Part shown: one piece after another, positions 1 to 7,100 of the stretch
Layout: each line of letters begins with the position of its first letter
Position numbering within the stretch: the stretch's first letter is position 1
NCBI GenBank assembly: GCA_021790955.1
Contig: JAJYFI010000030.1
Coordinates: 1-10,092, forward strand
Direction: 5' to 3'
DNA length: 10,092 nt
DNA from: a bacterium
GTDB taxonomy: Bacteria > Elusimicrobiota > Elusimicrobia > UBA1565 > UBA9628
The notes under the pieces: generated by a model
The model's database searches: none
What the model saw: the letters and a program-made list of their open reading frames with translations, nothing else
What the model was told of the DNA's origin: nothing
Position numbers and translations under genes: made by a program

Positions 1-438
1 ATGGGAGAGGACTCGGGGCCGGGGCGGGCCCTCAAGGCGGCCCGGGCGGCGATCCAGTCGCCTTTGCTGGAGAACGTCGCGATCGACGGCGCGAGGGGCC
101 TCATCGTCAACATCAGCGGCTCGAGAGCCGGCCTCAAGCTTTCCGAGACCGACGAGATCATGGGGTTTATCACCAACAACATCAGCCCCGACGCGAAGAT
201 TAAGATGGGCAAGGACTACGACGAGGCGATGGGCGACTCCCTGCGCGTGACCGTGATCGCGACCGGCTTTCCGGCGAGGCGCCGCCAGCCTCTCGCGGGG
301 GCCGCGGGCCGGCCGCGCCAGGCGGGGGCCGCGCCGAGGACCTGGAGCCCCGAGGCCGCGGACGCCGCGGCGGCCGGAGGAGACTTGGATTGGTCCAAGC
401 CGGCTTTCCTTCGGATGAAGGCGACGAGGCTCAAGTAA
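1..438 (+). CDS. ftsZ: Cell division protein FtsZ, C-terminal part (5' end outside window)
   Basis: Tubulin-like GTPase that polymerises into the cytokinetic Z-ring. Only about the last 145 residues are present; the frame is open from base 1, so the ATG at base 1 is an internal methionine and the GTP-binding half lies upstream. Residues 1-90 match the FtsZ C-terminal domain: an AIxSPLLE-like segment, then IDGARGLIVNISG, a PDAKIKMG strand and the very typical RVTVIATGF strand (residues 82-90). Residues 91-128 are an Ala/Pro/Arg/Gly-rich disordered linker, rather short. The end carries the conserved C-terminal peptide (PAFLR, within residues 129-145) that binds membrane anchors such as FtsA, followed by a basic tail (KATRLK). 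The stop TAA shares a base with the ATG of pilT (TAATG), implying cotranscription and translational coupling. The identification is secure; the partial state is due to the window edge. Confidence 0.95.
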   Translation: MGEDSGPGRALKAARAAIQSPLLENVAIDGARGLIVNISGSRAGLKLSETDEIMGFITNNISPDAKIKMGKDYDEAMGDSLRVTVIATGFPARRRQPLAGAAGRPRQAGAAPRTWSPEAADAAAAGGDLDWSKPAFLRMKATRLK

Positions 439-1517
439 TGGATATTCAAAACCTCCTGAAGCTCGTCGCCGATAAAAACGGCAGCGACCTCCATCTGCGC
501 GCGGGATCGCCGCCGTTTGTCCGCGTGGACGGGAAGCTCTACGGCGTTTCTCAGCCTCCCTTAAGCCCGGCCGACGTCGAGGCGATCCTCAAGAACTACG
601 TGTCGTCTCACGCCAAGGCCATCTTTGACGCGAAGGGCGAGTGCGATTTCTCTTTCGAGGTCCCGTCCTTGGGCCGTTTCCGCACGAACGCCTACAAGGA
701 GAGGCGGCGGCTTTGCCTCGCCATTCGCCGCATCGCGGCGGTGCCCCGCATCGAGGATCTGCGCGTCCCGACGGAGGCGCTGCGCAAGATCGCCCAGGAG
801 CGCCGCGGGCTCGTTCTCGTCACCGGCGCGACCGGATCGGGGAAGTCCTCGACGTTGGCGGCGATGGTCGATTTCATCAACGAGACGCGATCCGAGCACG
901 TCATTACTGTCGAAGATCCGATCGAATTCGTCCACAAGGATAAAAAGTCCATCATCAGCCAGCGGGAGATCGGCGAGGATACGGCTTCCTACGCGGAGGG
1001 GCTGCGCATGGCGTTGCGCCAGGACCCGAACGTCATCCTGGTGGGGGAAATGCGGGATCTTGAGACGACGGAGGCGGCGATGACGGCGGCCCTGACGGGC
1101 CATCTCGTCTTGTCGACGCTGCACACGACCGACGCCGTCCAAACCATTTCCCGCATCGTCGATCTCTACCCGCCGCATCAGCAGGCGCTGGTGCGCATGG
1201 ACCTGGGGCAATGCCTCAGGGCCGTGGTGAGCCAGAGGCTTCTTCCTTCCATCAAGGGAGGGCGCGTCCCCGCGGTCGAGATCGTGGTGGTGACGGCCCA
1301 CGTTCGCAAGCTCATCGAGGACAACAACTCGCTCGGGATCGTCCAGGCCTGCGCCAAGGGCGAATTTTACGGGATGCAGACGTTCAATCAATCGCTGGTC
1401 AAGCTGTGCCGCTCGGGCTTCGTCTCGGAGGCGGATGCCCTTGACGCGGCGTCGAGCCCCGACGACCTGAGGCTGGCGTTGCGCGGCATCGAGCAGCAGG
1501 CGCAGTCGGCGGGCTAG
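438..1517 (+). CDS. pilT: PilT, type IV pilus retraction ATPase
   Basis: Hexameric cytoplasmic ATPase that powers pilus retraction and twitching motility. The 359-residue length is normal for PilT. Starting at the ATG at 438, the N-terminal PAS-like domain covers about residues 1-105 and includes the typical GSDLHLRAGSPP segment. The RecA-like domain has Walker A GATGSGKS (130-137), Asp box VEDPIEF (158-164), Walker B GEMRD (203-207) and a His box with H222 and H229 (LTGHLVLSTLHT). The C-terminus ends in the PilT-type SEADAL...PDDLRL segment, and a version of the AIRxLIRE motif is present (AHVRKLIEDNN), which separates PilT from PilB and GspE. An upstream in-frame ATG at 390 lies inside the conserved end of ftsZ and precedes the normal PilT start, so I prefer 438, which overlaps the ftsZ stop as TAATG. 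No strong Shine-Dalgarno is visible, consistent with coupled re-initiation. pilT directly behind ftsZ is an unusual neighbourhood. Confidence 0.95.
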   Translation: MDIQNLLKLVADKNGSDLHLRAGSPPFVRVDGKLYGVSQPPLSPADVEAILKNYVSSHAKAIFDAKGECDFSFEVPSLGRFRTNAYKERRRLCLAIRRIAAVPRIEDLRVPTEALRKIAQERRGLVLVTGATGSGKSSTLAAMVDFINETRSEHVITVEDPIEFVHKDKKSIISQREIGEDTASYAEGLRMALRQDPNVILVGEMRDLETTEAAMTAALTGHLVLSTLHTTDAVQTISRIVDLYPPHQQALVRMDLGQCLRAVVSQRLLPSIKGGRVPAVEIVVVTAHVRKLIEDNNSLGIVQACAKGEFYGMQTFNQSLVKLCRSGFVSEADALDAASSPDDLRLALRGIEQQAQSAG

Positions 1518-1564
1518 CGGATGCAAATTTCAGGAAGGATTTGATAGAAAGGGTCGCGTAAGCT

Positions 1565-1571
1565 GGGAGGG
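1565..1571 (+). promoter_or_regulatory. Strong ribosome binding site for the deoxynucleoside kinase
   Basis: GGGAGGG lies four bases before the ATG at 1576 and fixes this start. The 58-base gap between pilT and this gene is the only non-overlapping junction on the + strand before 7314. I found no convincing -35/-10 pair in it, so transcription could either read through from pilT or begin from an unrecognised promoter. Confidence 0.7.
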
Positions 1572-1575
1572 AATC

Positions 1576-2316
1576 ATGTTCGCGGAAGGTTATATCGGGA
1601 TTGCCGGCATCATCGGTGTTGGGAAGTCGACGCTGACGACGGACTTGGCCCGGGCTCTGAATTTTGAGCCGGTTCTCGAGGAGGTCGACGGCAATCCCTA
1701 CCTCGAGAAATTCTACGGAGACATGAAAAAATACGGGACCATCATGCAGGTGTGGCTCCTCAATCATCGCTTCCGCCAGCATCGCGAATTCGTGACCCGC
1801 ATCAGCCTCGGGAAAATCCGGGGCGTCGTTCAAGACAGGACGATCTGGGAGGACACGATCTTCGCTCGGATGCTCAACGCCCATCCCGAAAAGATCATCT
1901 CCGACATGGACTACAACACCTACCTCGACCTCTTCGACAACATGGTGCTGCGGGAGCTCGTGTTCCCCCAGCTCTTGATCTATCTGGACTGCCGCCCCGA
2001 GACCGCCATGGAGCGGATCAAGATGCGCGGGCGCGTCATGGAACAGAGGATTTCGGTTGAGTATCTTCGGGCGCTCAAGGCCAATTACGACCAGTTCATC
2101 GAGGAAATGGAGCAGGCGGGCGTGCGCATCCTGCGGGTCGAATGGGAGAGCTTCCGGCCTCTTGCCGATGTCGTCCGGATGGTCCACGAGTATTCGCTCA
2201 AGCCCTCGAATTTCACGAAATGGGTCCGCCCCCTCCGGCGCCTTCCGGCGCAGAGGCCCGCCGCGGCGGGACAGGGCCCCTCTCCGGAGAAACATCCATC
2301 ACATGCCGCCGTGTAA
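1576..2316 (+). CDS. Deoxynucleoside kinase (dCK/dGK family)
   Basis: Cytoplasmic salvage enzyme that phosphorylates deoxynucleosides to 5'-monophosphates using a nucleoside triphosphate. Family marks in order: P-loop GIIGVGKST (residues 11-19), EEVDGNPYLEKFY (35-47; the first Glu is the usual catalytic base), the QxxxLxxRFxQH helix (58-69), the DRT motif (87-89, DRS in many relatives) followed by ED (92-93), a YLDC strand, and an arginine-rich ERIKMRGRVMEQRI lid that closes over phosphates. At 246 residues it is longer than the usual roughly 205-225; the excess is a C-terminal tail of about 35 residues rich in Pro/Arg/Ala with no recognisable domain. Its 3' end overlaps the next gene by 14 bases. 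The substrate (dA, dG or dC) cannot be read from the sequence. Pairing with a downstream PgeF-type enzyme and cmk suggests nucleoside/nucleotide metabolism. Confidence 0.9.
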   Translation: MFAEGYIGIAGIIGVGKSTLTTDLARALNFEPVLEEVDGNPYLEKFYGDMKKYGTIMQVWLLNHRFRQHREFVTRISLGKIRGVVQDRTIWEDTIFARMLNAHPEKIISDMDYNTYLDLFDNMVLRELVFPQLLIYLDCRPETAMERIKMRGRVMEQRISVEYLRALKANYDQFIEEMEQAGVRILRVEWESFRPLADVVRMVHEYSLKPSNFTKWVRPLRRLPAQRPAAAGQGPSPEKHPSHAAV

Positions 2317-3016
2317 GCCGGCCGCGTGGTCTTTGGACGGAGAGGGATTGCTCCGCGAACCAAGGGCGCGCCTGGCTGGGGTCGTGGCCGCCGTGACAAC
2401 GCGCGCTTTGGGGGACATGAAGGGGGATGCTGAGCGGCGTCGCGCCGCGATGAAGGCGGGCCTGGGCGGTCGGCCAGTGCATATTCTTAAACAGGCGCAC
2501 GGTTCCTTTATCGCGAGGCGGCCGCGGGCCCACGGCGCTCCTCCTGAGGCCGACGGCTGGATCGTCCGCGGACGTTCCGGCGTCTTCGGCGTCTTCGTCG
2601 CGGATTGCCTCCCTCTTTTTTTGTGGCCGCGATCGGGAGAGGCGGCCGGCGTCTTCCACGTGGGCTGGCGGGGCGCCGAGGCGAGGATGCCCGAGAAAGC
2701 CGTCGCCGCCATGCGGGAATCCCTTGGAATCGAGCCCGGCGAACTCCATGCGGCCATCGGGCCGCACATCGGCGCTTGTTGCTACGAGGTCGGTGACGAT
2801 GTCGCCTCCCGCTTCCACCCCGCGGCGACTCGCCGGCGCGGCGGGAAGCCCTACCTGGACCTGGCGGGAGACGTCGTGCGCCGTTTGATCGCGGCCGGCA
2901 TTCCTCGCGCCCGGATCGAGGAGGGCGGCGGGTGCACGTTTTGCCGGAACGATCTTTTTTATTCTCGCCGTCGCGAGCGCGCGGGCCACATGTTCGCTTT
3001 CGCGGGAATCGCGTGA
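2303..3016 (+). CDS. pgeF: PgeF/YfiH (YlmD) laccase-domain protein: peptidoglycan editing factor / purine nucleoside enzyme
   Basis: Member of the DUF152/'multicopper polyphenol oxidase' family. Known members remove wrongly incorporated L-Ser from UDP-MurNAc precursors (E. coli YfiH) or act as purine nucleoside phosphorylase/adenosine deaminase. The three metal/active-site residues are visible: H66 in QAHG (family QVHG), C102 in VADC and H119 in FHVGWRG. Also present are the IGPHIGACCYEVG motif and the C-terminal CRNDLFYSRRR motif. Its 237 residues fit the family (about 240-250). The start at 2303 is the first ATG in frame that gives family length; it overlaps the kinase gene by 14 bases, and a CGGAGA about 12 bases upstream is a modest ribosome site. 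The open frame extends further upstream, but that part only shadows the kinase. In Bacillus the homologue ylmD also lies just downstream of ftsZ, so its presence near ftsZ here fits a conserved neighbourhood. Confidence 0.9.
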   Translation: MPPCKPAAWSLDGEGLLREPRARLAGVVAAVTTRALGDMKGDAERRRAAMKAGLGGRPVHILKQAHGSFIARRPRAHGAPPEADGWIVRGRSGVFGVFVADCLPLFLWPRSGEAAGVFHVGWRGAEARMPEKAVAAMRESLGIEPGELHAAIGPHIGACCYEVGDDVASRFHPAATRRRGGKPYLDLAGDVVRRLIAAGIPRARIEEGGGCTFCRNDLFYSRRRERAGHMFAFAGIA

Positions 3017-4125
3017 GCGCCGCTACGGACGCCGTCGCTGGCCCTCGCCCCGTCGTCCTTGAGCTCTCCCCGTATGTTCCCGGCAAATCGATCGCCGAAG
3101 TCCAGCGCGATCTCGGGATCAAGACGGTCGTCAAGCTCGCTTCGAACGAAAACCCTTACGGGGCATCCCCCAAGGCGATCGCCGCCTTCAAAAGGACCGC
3201 CAAAGCCCTGCATCTCTATCCCGAGGGCCCGAGTCCGATCCTTCGTCGCGCCCTGGCGATGGATTTGAACCTGCCGGACGGCAGCATCATCGTCGGCAAC
3301 GGTTCGGACGAGATCATCCGCCTCCTTTGCGAAGCGTTCCTCGAGCCGGGAGACGAGGTCGTCGTCTCCCGATACGGCTTTATCCGGTTTCGGCAGCAGG
3401 CCAGGCTCATGAACGCCGTCGTCGTGGAGGTCCCCGAACAGCAATGGAGGCATGATTTGCCGGCCATGGCGCGGGCCGTCACGCCACGAACGAAACTGGT
3501 CTTCATCGCAAACCCCAACAACCCGACGGGAACCTATAACACGGAGCGCGAGGTGCGGGAATTTCTCGGGGCGATTCCGGCATCAACGGTGGCGGTTTTT
3601 GATGAAGCCTACGAGCCGTACGCGCGCGCCCTTGAGGACTATCCCGCGAGCCTTCCCCGGCTGGCGACGGAGTTCGCGAATTGCGTCGTCGTGCGCACCT
3701 TTTCGAAAATCCATGGGCTTGCCGCGCTTCGGGTCGGCTATGGCGCCGCCTCCCCTCAGATCGTCGGCTGGCTGGATCGCATCCGCATGCCTTTCAATGT
3801 CGGCATTCCGGCCCAGGAAGCGTGCCTGGCGGCCATGGCGGATGCTTCTTTTTTGCGCCAGACCCTGAAGAAGACCCTCGCGGAACGCGCGGCGCTCGCG
3901 AAGGCTCTGCGCGGTTTAGGGCTGCGGGTGGGCGAATCGGCGGCCAATTTTCTCTTTGTCGCGCTGCCCAAGCCGGGCCGGGAGATTTTTGAGCATCTCC
4001 TCGCCGAAGGGGTTATCATCCGCCCCTTGGACGAGTACGGCCTTCCGCGCCACGTTCGCATCACGGTGGGGACATCCTCGCAAAACCGGCGTCTCCTCAA
4101 GGCGCTCTCATCGATACTGCGATGA
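3013..4125 (+). CDS. hisC: Histidinol-phosphate aminotransferase family (HisC), PLP-dependent
   Basis: Fold-type I PLP aminotransferase. The family transfers an amino group between glutamate and imidazole-acetol phosphate in histidine synthesis; some members also use aromatic substrates. Motifs: LASNENPYG (42-50), GNGSDEIIR (from 95), NPNNPTG (167-173), FDEAY (196-200, Asp contacting the PLP pyridine), TFSKIHGLAALRVGYG with Schiff-base Lys K232, and a C-terminal RITVGT with the carboxylate-binding Arg. The 370-residue length is standard. The start is GTG at 3013, forming a GTGA overlap with the pgeF stop; an ATG at 2932 in the same frame would reach far into the conserved end of pgeF and add residues HisC does not have. 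No other his gene is in the window. hisC-like genes next to cmk and rpsA are known in aromatic amino acid clusters (hisC-tyrA-aroA-cmk), so a role with prephenate or phenylpyruvate-type substrates is possible. Confidence 0.9.
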   Translation: MSAATDAVAGPRPVVLELSPYVPGKSIAEVQRDLGIKTVVKLASNENPYGASPKAIAAFKRTAKALHLYPEGPSPILRRALAMDLNLPDGSIIVGNGSDEIIRLLCEAFLEPGDEVVVSRYGFIRFRQQARLMNAVVVEVPEQQWRHDLPAMARAVTPRTKLVFIANPNNPTGTYNTEREVREFLGAIPASTVAVFDEAYEPYARALEDYPASLPRLATEFANCVVVRTFSKIHGLAALRVGYGAASPQIVGWLDRIRMPFNVGIPAQEACLAAMADASFLRQTLKKTLAERAALAKALRGLGLRVGESAANFLFVALPKPGREIFEHLLAEGVIIRPLDEYGLPRHVRITVGTSSQNRRLLKALSSILR

Positions 4126-4829
4126 CTCCGCCGGGGCGAATGGGAAAGGGCCGGAGATTGATCATCGCCATGGACGGCCCGGCCGGAGTCGGCAAATCGA
4201 CGGTGGGCCAGCTCGTCGCGAAGGACCTCGGCTATTATTTCGTGAACACCGGGGAAATGTACCGGGCTCTGACGTGGAAGGCTATGGAGGAGGGGGTCGA
4301 TCTCAAAGACGAAAGCGCCGTCATGGCGCTCGCGAAGCGCCTCTCCTGGGAATTCAAGCCTTCCGAGAACGGGACGGCGCTTAAGACTTTTCTCGACGGC
4401 GAGAGCGTCTCCTCCCACATCCGGGCCGAAGAGGTGAGCCGCAGCACGAGCCTCGTCGCCGCGATGCCGTCCATTAGACGCTTTCTCTGCGGGCTGCAAC
4501 GCGGGCTTGGAAAAGCGGGCGGAGTCGTGATGGAGGGGCGGGATATCGCCACGCATGTGTTCCCGAACGCCGACGTCAAAATTTATCTTGACGCGTCGCT
4601 CGAGGAGCGCGCGAAGAGGCGGATTCGCCAGTTGAGGAGCTCCGGCCACAGCGCCGAATCCGCCGGCGTCAGGAACGCGATCCTCCAGCGCGACCGCAAC
4701 GACCTCGAGCGCAAGATCAATCCCCTCGCCTACGCCGCGGGGGCGACCCTGATCGACTCGACGCGCCTGTCCATGCACGGCGTCGCACGAAAAATCCTTA
4801 AGATCGTCAAAGAGAGGCAAAAACAATGA
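4122..4829 (+). CDS. cmk: Cytidylate kinase (CMP/dCMP kinase)
   Basis: Phosphorylates CMP and dCMP with ATP in pyrimidine nucleotide supply. P-loop MDGPAGVGKST lies at residues 17-27. The CMP-binding segment reads NTGEMYRA (42-49) where most Cmk proteins have D(S/T)GAxYR. The EGRDIATHVFPNA stretch (138-150) corresponds to GRDxGTVVFPDA, followed by the IYLDASLEERAKRR lid region and the RDRNDLERKINPL segment with the usual arginines. Its 235 residues are slightly longer than usual, with about 12 extra N-terminal residues. The ATG at 4122 overlaps the hisC stop as ATGA; an in-frame ATG at 4140 is a possible alternative start, and neither has a clear Shine-Dalgarno. The 3' end overlaps the S1 gene by ATGA. 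The cmk-rpsA pair is a widely conserved bacterial arrangement, which supports both calls. Confidence 0.94.
   Translation: MTPPGRMGKGRRLIIAMDGPAGVGKSTVGQLVAKDLGYYFVNTGEMYRALTWKAMEEGVDLKDESAVMALAKRLSWEFKPSENGTALKTFLDGESVSSHIRAEEVSRSTSLVAAMPSIRRFLCGLQRGLGKAGGVVMEGRDIATHVFPNADVKIYLDASLEERAKRRIRQLRSSGHSAESAGVRNAILQRDRNDLERKINPLAYAAGATLIDSTRLSMHGVARKILKIVKERQKQ
4811..4817 (+). promoter_or_regulatory. Ribosome binding site for the S1-domain gene
   Basis: AGAGAGG within the last codons of cmk sits eight bases before the ATG at 4826. It supports that start, and shows that the S1 gene can recruit ribosomes itself as well as through the ATGA overlap. Confidence 0.6.
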
Positions 4830-6124
4830 CCAGGTTCGACGAGTTGAATCAATCAAACGAGGAGACGCCGGCGCATCCGGCTCCGGAAGAGGGGCCTTCC
4901 GAACCCGCGTTGGAGGAGAACATGGCCCAGCTTCTGGAGAGCCAGGATTCCCTGCTGGATCGGCTGTTGCGCAGGGAGGTCGTATGGGCCAAGGTGGTGG
5001 CCTTGGCGGAGGATCAGGTGCTGGTCGATATCGGAGGCAAATCCGAGGGCCTCGTCCCGATCGCCGATTTTCATCAAGAGCCCGAGTCTTCGGCGGCGGC
5101 CATGCCGTCTCCCGGGCAGCGCATCCCCGTCCTTTGGGTCGGCCGGGACCGCGACGGGACGGCCCGGCTCTCCTTCCGCCGCGCCAAGGCGCATCTGGCG
5201 TGGGATAACGTGGTCAAGACCTATCATGAGAAGGGCCGGGTGCACGGCCGCGTGGTCAAGACGGTCAAGGGGGGCTTCCTGGTGGACGCGGGGGGAGTGG
5301 AGGCCTTTCTGCCCGCCTCGCTGGCCGACCTCTACCCAGTGAGGGCTCCCGAGCAAATGCTGGGGACTGGCGTGCGCGCCTATATCATCGAATTGGACGA
5401 GAAGAAAAAGCGGCTCGTGATATCCCGCCGCGCCGTATTGGAAGAAGAAGCGCGCAAGCGCAGGGAAAAGATGCTGCAGGAGCTCCGCGTCGGCGAAATC
5501 AGGATCGGCCGCGTCAAGCGCATGGGGCCGACGGGGCTTTCGGTGGATCTGGGCGGGCTCGATGGAATCGTCAAGCCGCAGGATATTTGCTGGGGCGCCC
5601 CCAAGCTGGCGCCTTCTTATAAGCGCGGCGACCGCGTTCGCGTGAAGGTGCTGGCCAAACCAGCCGCGCCTTCGTCGCCCGCGGCGGAGGAGGCTCCAGA
5701 GGCGAATGCCTCCGTGCCCGCCGCGGAGGGAGCCGTCGTTCTGGGCATCAAGCAATTGCTCCCAAATCCGGCCGACAAGATCAAAAAGAAGTACCCGCCT
5801 CGGATGGAGGTTGTCGGAAGCATCCTTGCGGTCGGGCCGGAAGGCCTGCGCCTTGAGCTGTCCGACAAAACCAGCGCCTTCTGCCCCGCCTCCGAATTGG
5901 ACGCTGAAGCGACGTATAAGGAAGGCGAAACCGTCCGAGCCATCGTTACGGGGCTGGGTCGCGAGACGTTCGACGTGTGGGTTTCGATCGCGCGGTACGA
6001 GGACAGGCGGGACCGCGAGCGGACCGCCAAGTATCTGAAGCCTCCCAAACCCTTGACGCTGGGGCAATTGCTCTCGCCCGCGAAGGGCGCGAAGGAGTCG
6101 GATGAGCCGGGCGGCGCTTCCTGA
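4826..6124 (+). CDS. rpsA: S1 RNA-binding domain protein, 30S ribosomal protein S1-like (four S1 domains)
   Basis: Probable ribosomal protein S1 or S1-like RNA-binding protein aiding mRNA binding by the 30S subunit. It has 432 residues and four S1 (OB-fold) repeats. After an acidic N-terminal stretch (about 1-45), S1-1 spans about 50-118 (VLVDIGGKSEGLVP), S1-2 about 135-203 (KGGFLVDAGGVEAFLPAS, typical of the second S1 repeat), S1-3 about 220-310 (VDLGGLDGIV) and S1-4 about 323-392. S1-3 is odd: after VRVKVLAK, where a short hairpin is normal, there is a Pro/Ala/Glu-rich insert (about 278-302) before the domain closes with VVLGIKQLLPNP. S1-3 and S1-4 also lack several of the aromatic and His residues usually found on the RNA-binding face. 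The count of four resembles the short S1 of many non-proteobacteria. It overlaps cmk by ATGA and the next gene by 23 bases. Confidence 0.88.
   Translation: MTRFDELNQSNEETPAHPAPEEGPSEPALEENMAQLLESQDSLLDRLLRREVVWAKVVALAEDQVLVDIGGKSEGLVPIADFHQEPESSAAAMPSPGQRIPVLWVGRDRDGTARLSFRRAKAHLAWDNVVKTYHEKGRVHGRVVKTVKGGFLVDAGGVEAFLPASLADLYPVRAPEQMLGTGVRAYIIELDEKKKRLVISRRAVLEEEARKRREKMLQELRVGEIRIGRVKRMGPTGLSVDLGGLDGIVKPQDICWGAPKLAPSYKRGDRVRVKVLAKPAAPSSPAAEEAPEANASVPAAEGAVVLGIKQLLPNPADKIKKKYPPRMEVVGSILAVGPEGLRLELSDKTSAFCPASELDAEATYKEGETVRAIVTGLGRETFDVWVSIARYEDRRDRERTAKYLKPPKPLTLGQLLSPAKGAKESDEPGGAS
6091..6097 (+). promoter_or_regulatory. Ribosome binding site for the TPR protein gene
   Basis: GAAGGAG inside the 3' end of the S1 gene lies four bases before the ATG at 6102. 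It decides this start and explains the 23-base overlap. Confidence 0.65.
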
Positions 6125-7100
6125 GGCGACGGAGCCGCGCTTTTTGAAGAAAAGCCAGACGCCCTTCGACGGGTCGGGCGGTTCCGCGCTGAAGACCTCT
6201 TTGGCCGCCGCTTCGCTGATCGTCGGCGCCGCCGCGTTCTTCTACGCTTTCTGGCTGACGTCCCGTTTCGAGCCGGTCCCGGGCGGCGTCTCGATGTCGG
6301 CCGACCGGCTCGCCCGCCGGATCGCCGTCGCCGAGGAGAGGCTCAAAACCGACCCCGAAAATATCGAGCTGCTCACGAGGGCGGGCGAGCTGCATTTTCA
6401 GGCAGGCCCCGCGGAGTATGCCACGGCGATCAACGAATTGGAGGATGCCTTGGATTTGGGCGCGCTGAACCCCTCGATCTTTTACGATCTCGGGGTCATG
6501 TACCAAAGCGAAGGGCTCTATCCTTTCGCCCTTAAGGAGTACGACCGCTATCTGAGGCATTTCCCTCACGCCACCGACGTCGCGATGAGGAAGGCGAAGC
6601 TTCTTTACGAGGCGGGCCGCTACGAAGAGGCGGCGGACGAATACGCCGATCTCCTTCGCGGCCGGCCTTCCGACCCTCTCTTGAAAGAAAACCTCGCATT
6701 GAGCCTTTGGCGGGCCAAAAAGGGCGATGAGGCGAAGCAAATCCTTTCGCAGATGATGGCGTCGGGCCGGAACCGGCCGGAAGCGATCAGGGCGCGATAT
6801 TATATGGGCCGGATCGCTTTCGAGGAGAAGGATTTCGCCGGGGCCCAGACGGCGTTTGAGAGCTGCGCGGCGCAAGGCGGAGTGCCGGGGCCCGGCATCG
6901 GCCCGGCTGATTTGGCTCGCGACCTTGCGAAGACCTACCAAGCGCTCAAGAAATATCGGGATGCCGCGGCGCAGTGGAAGCTCGTCCTGGCGCAAGACCC
7001 CAAAGACAAGCAAGCCGCCCAGGCCGTGCGGCGCTATGCTCGCTATCTCGTCGCGCGCCCGACGACGCACGGACGCCGTCGGAGCCGTCGTCGTGGCTAA
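6102..7100 (+). CDS. Membrane-anchored tetratricopeptide (TPR) repeat protein
   Basis: 332 residues of unknown specific role. A cytoplasmic N-terminus with basic residues (RFLKK) precedes one hydrophobic helix (about 32-52, with AAASLIVGAAAFFYAFWL at its core) and no signal-peptidase site is obvious, so it is likely a single-pass inner-membrane protein with the bulk outside. From about residue 66 to 305 it is a helical repeat array; the clearest TPR units start near 123 (SIFYDLGVMYQSEGLYPFAL), 158 (AKLLYEAGRYEEAADEY), 192 (LALSLWRAKKGDEAKQIL), 230 (YYMGRIAFEEKDFAGAQTAF) and 270 (LAKTYQALKKYRDAAAQW). The tail is strongly basic (HGRRRSRRRG). TPR arrays are protein-binding scaffolds. The start is fixed by GAAGGAG. 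It overlaps the S1 gene by 23 bases and the next small gene by 8, so it belongs to the same operon. Confidence 0.85.
   Translation: MSRAALPEATEPRFLKKSQTPFDGSGGSALKTSLAAASLIVGAAAFFYAFWLTSRFEPVPGGVSMSADRLARRIAVAEERLKTDPENIELLTRAGELHFQAGPAEYATAINELEDALDLGALNPSIFYDLGVMYQSEGLYPFALKEYDRYLRHFPHATDVAMRKAKLLYEAGRYEEAADEYADLLRGRPSDPLLKENLALSLWRAKKGDEAKQILSQMMASGRNRPEAIRARYYMGRIAFEEKDFAGAQTAFESCAAQGGVPGPGIGPADLARDLAKTYQALKKYRDAAAQWKLVLAQDPKDKQAAQAVRRYARYLVARPTTHGRRRSRRRG

Noticed and set aside
390..437. Earlier ATG for pilT at 390.
   Set aside because: It would overlap the conserved ftsZ C-terminal peptide and add 16 residues that PilT does not have; 438 gives the family start and a TAATG coupling.
1518..1575. 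Possible promoter or mini-ORFs between pilT and the kinase (TTGATA at 1541-1546; ATG at 1521 with 7 codons).
   Set aside because: TTGATA resembles a -35, but nothing like a -10 follows at 16-18 bases, and the mini-ORFs are too short to judge.
6883..6897. Perfect inverted repeat TGCCGGG-G-CCCGGCA.
   Set aside because: It sits within the TPR coding region in a Gly/Pro stretch, is pure GC with no T-run, and is readily explained by codon use.
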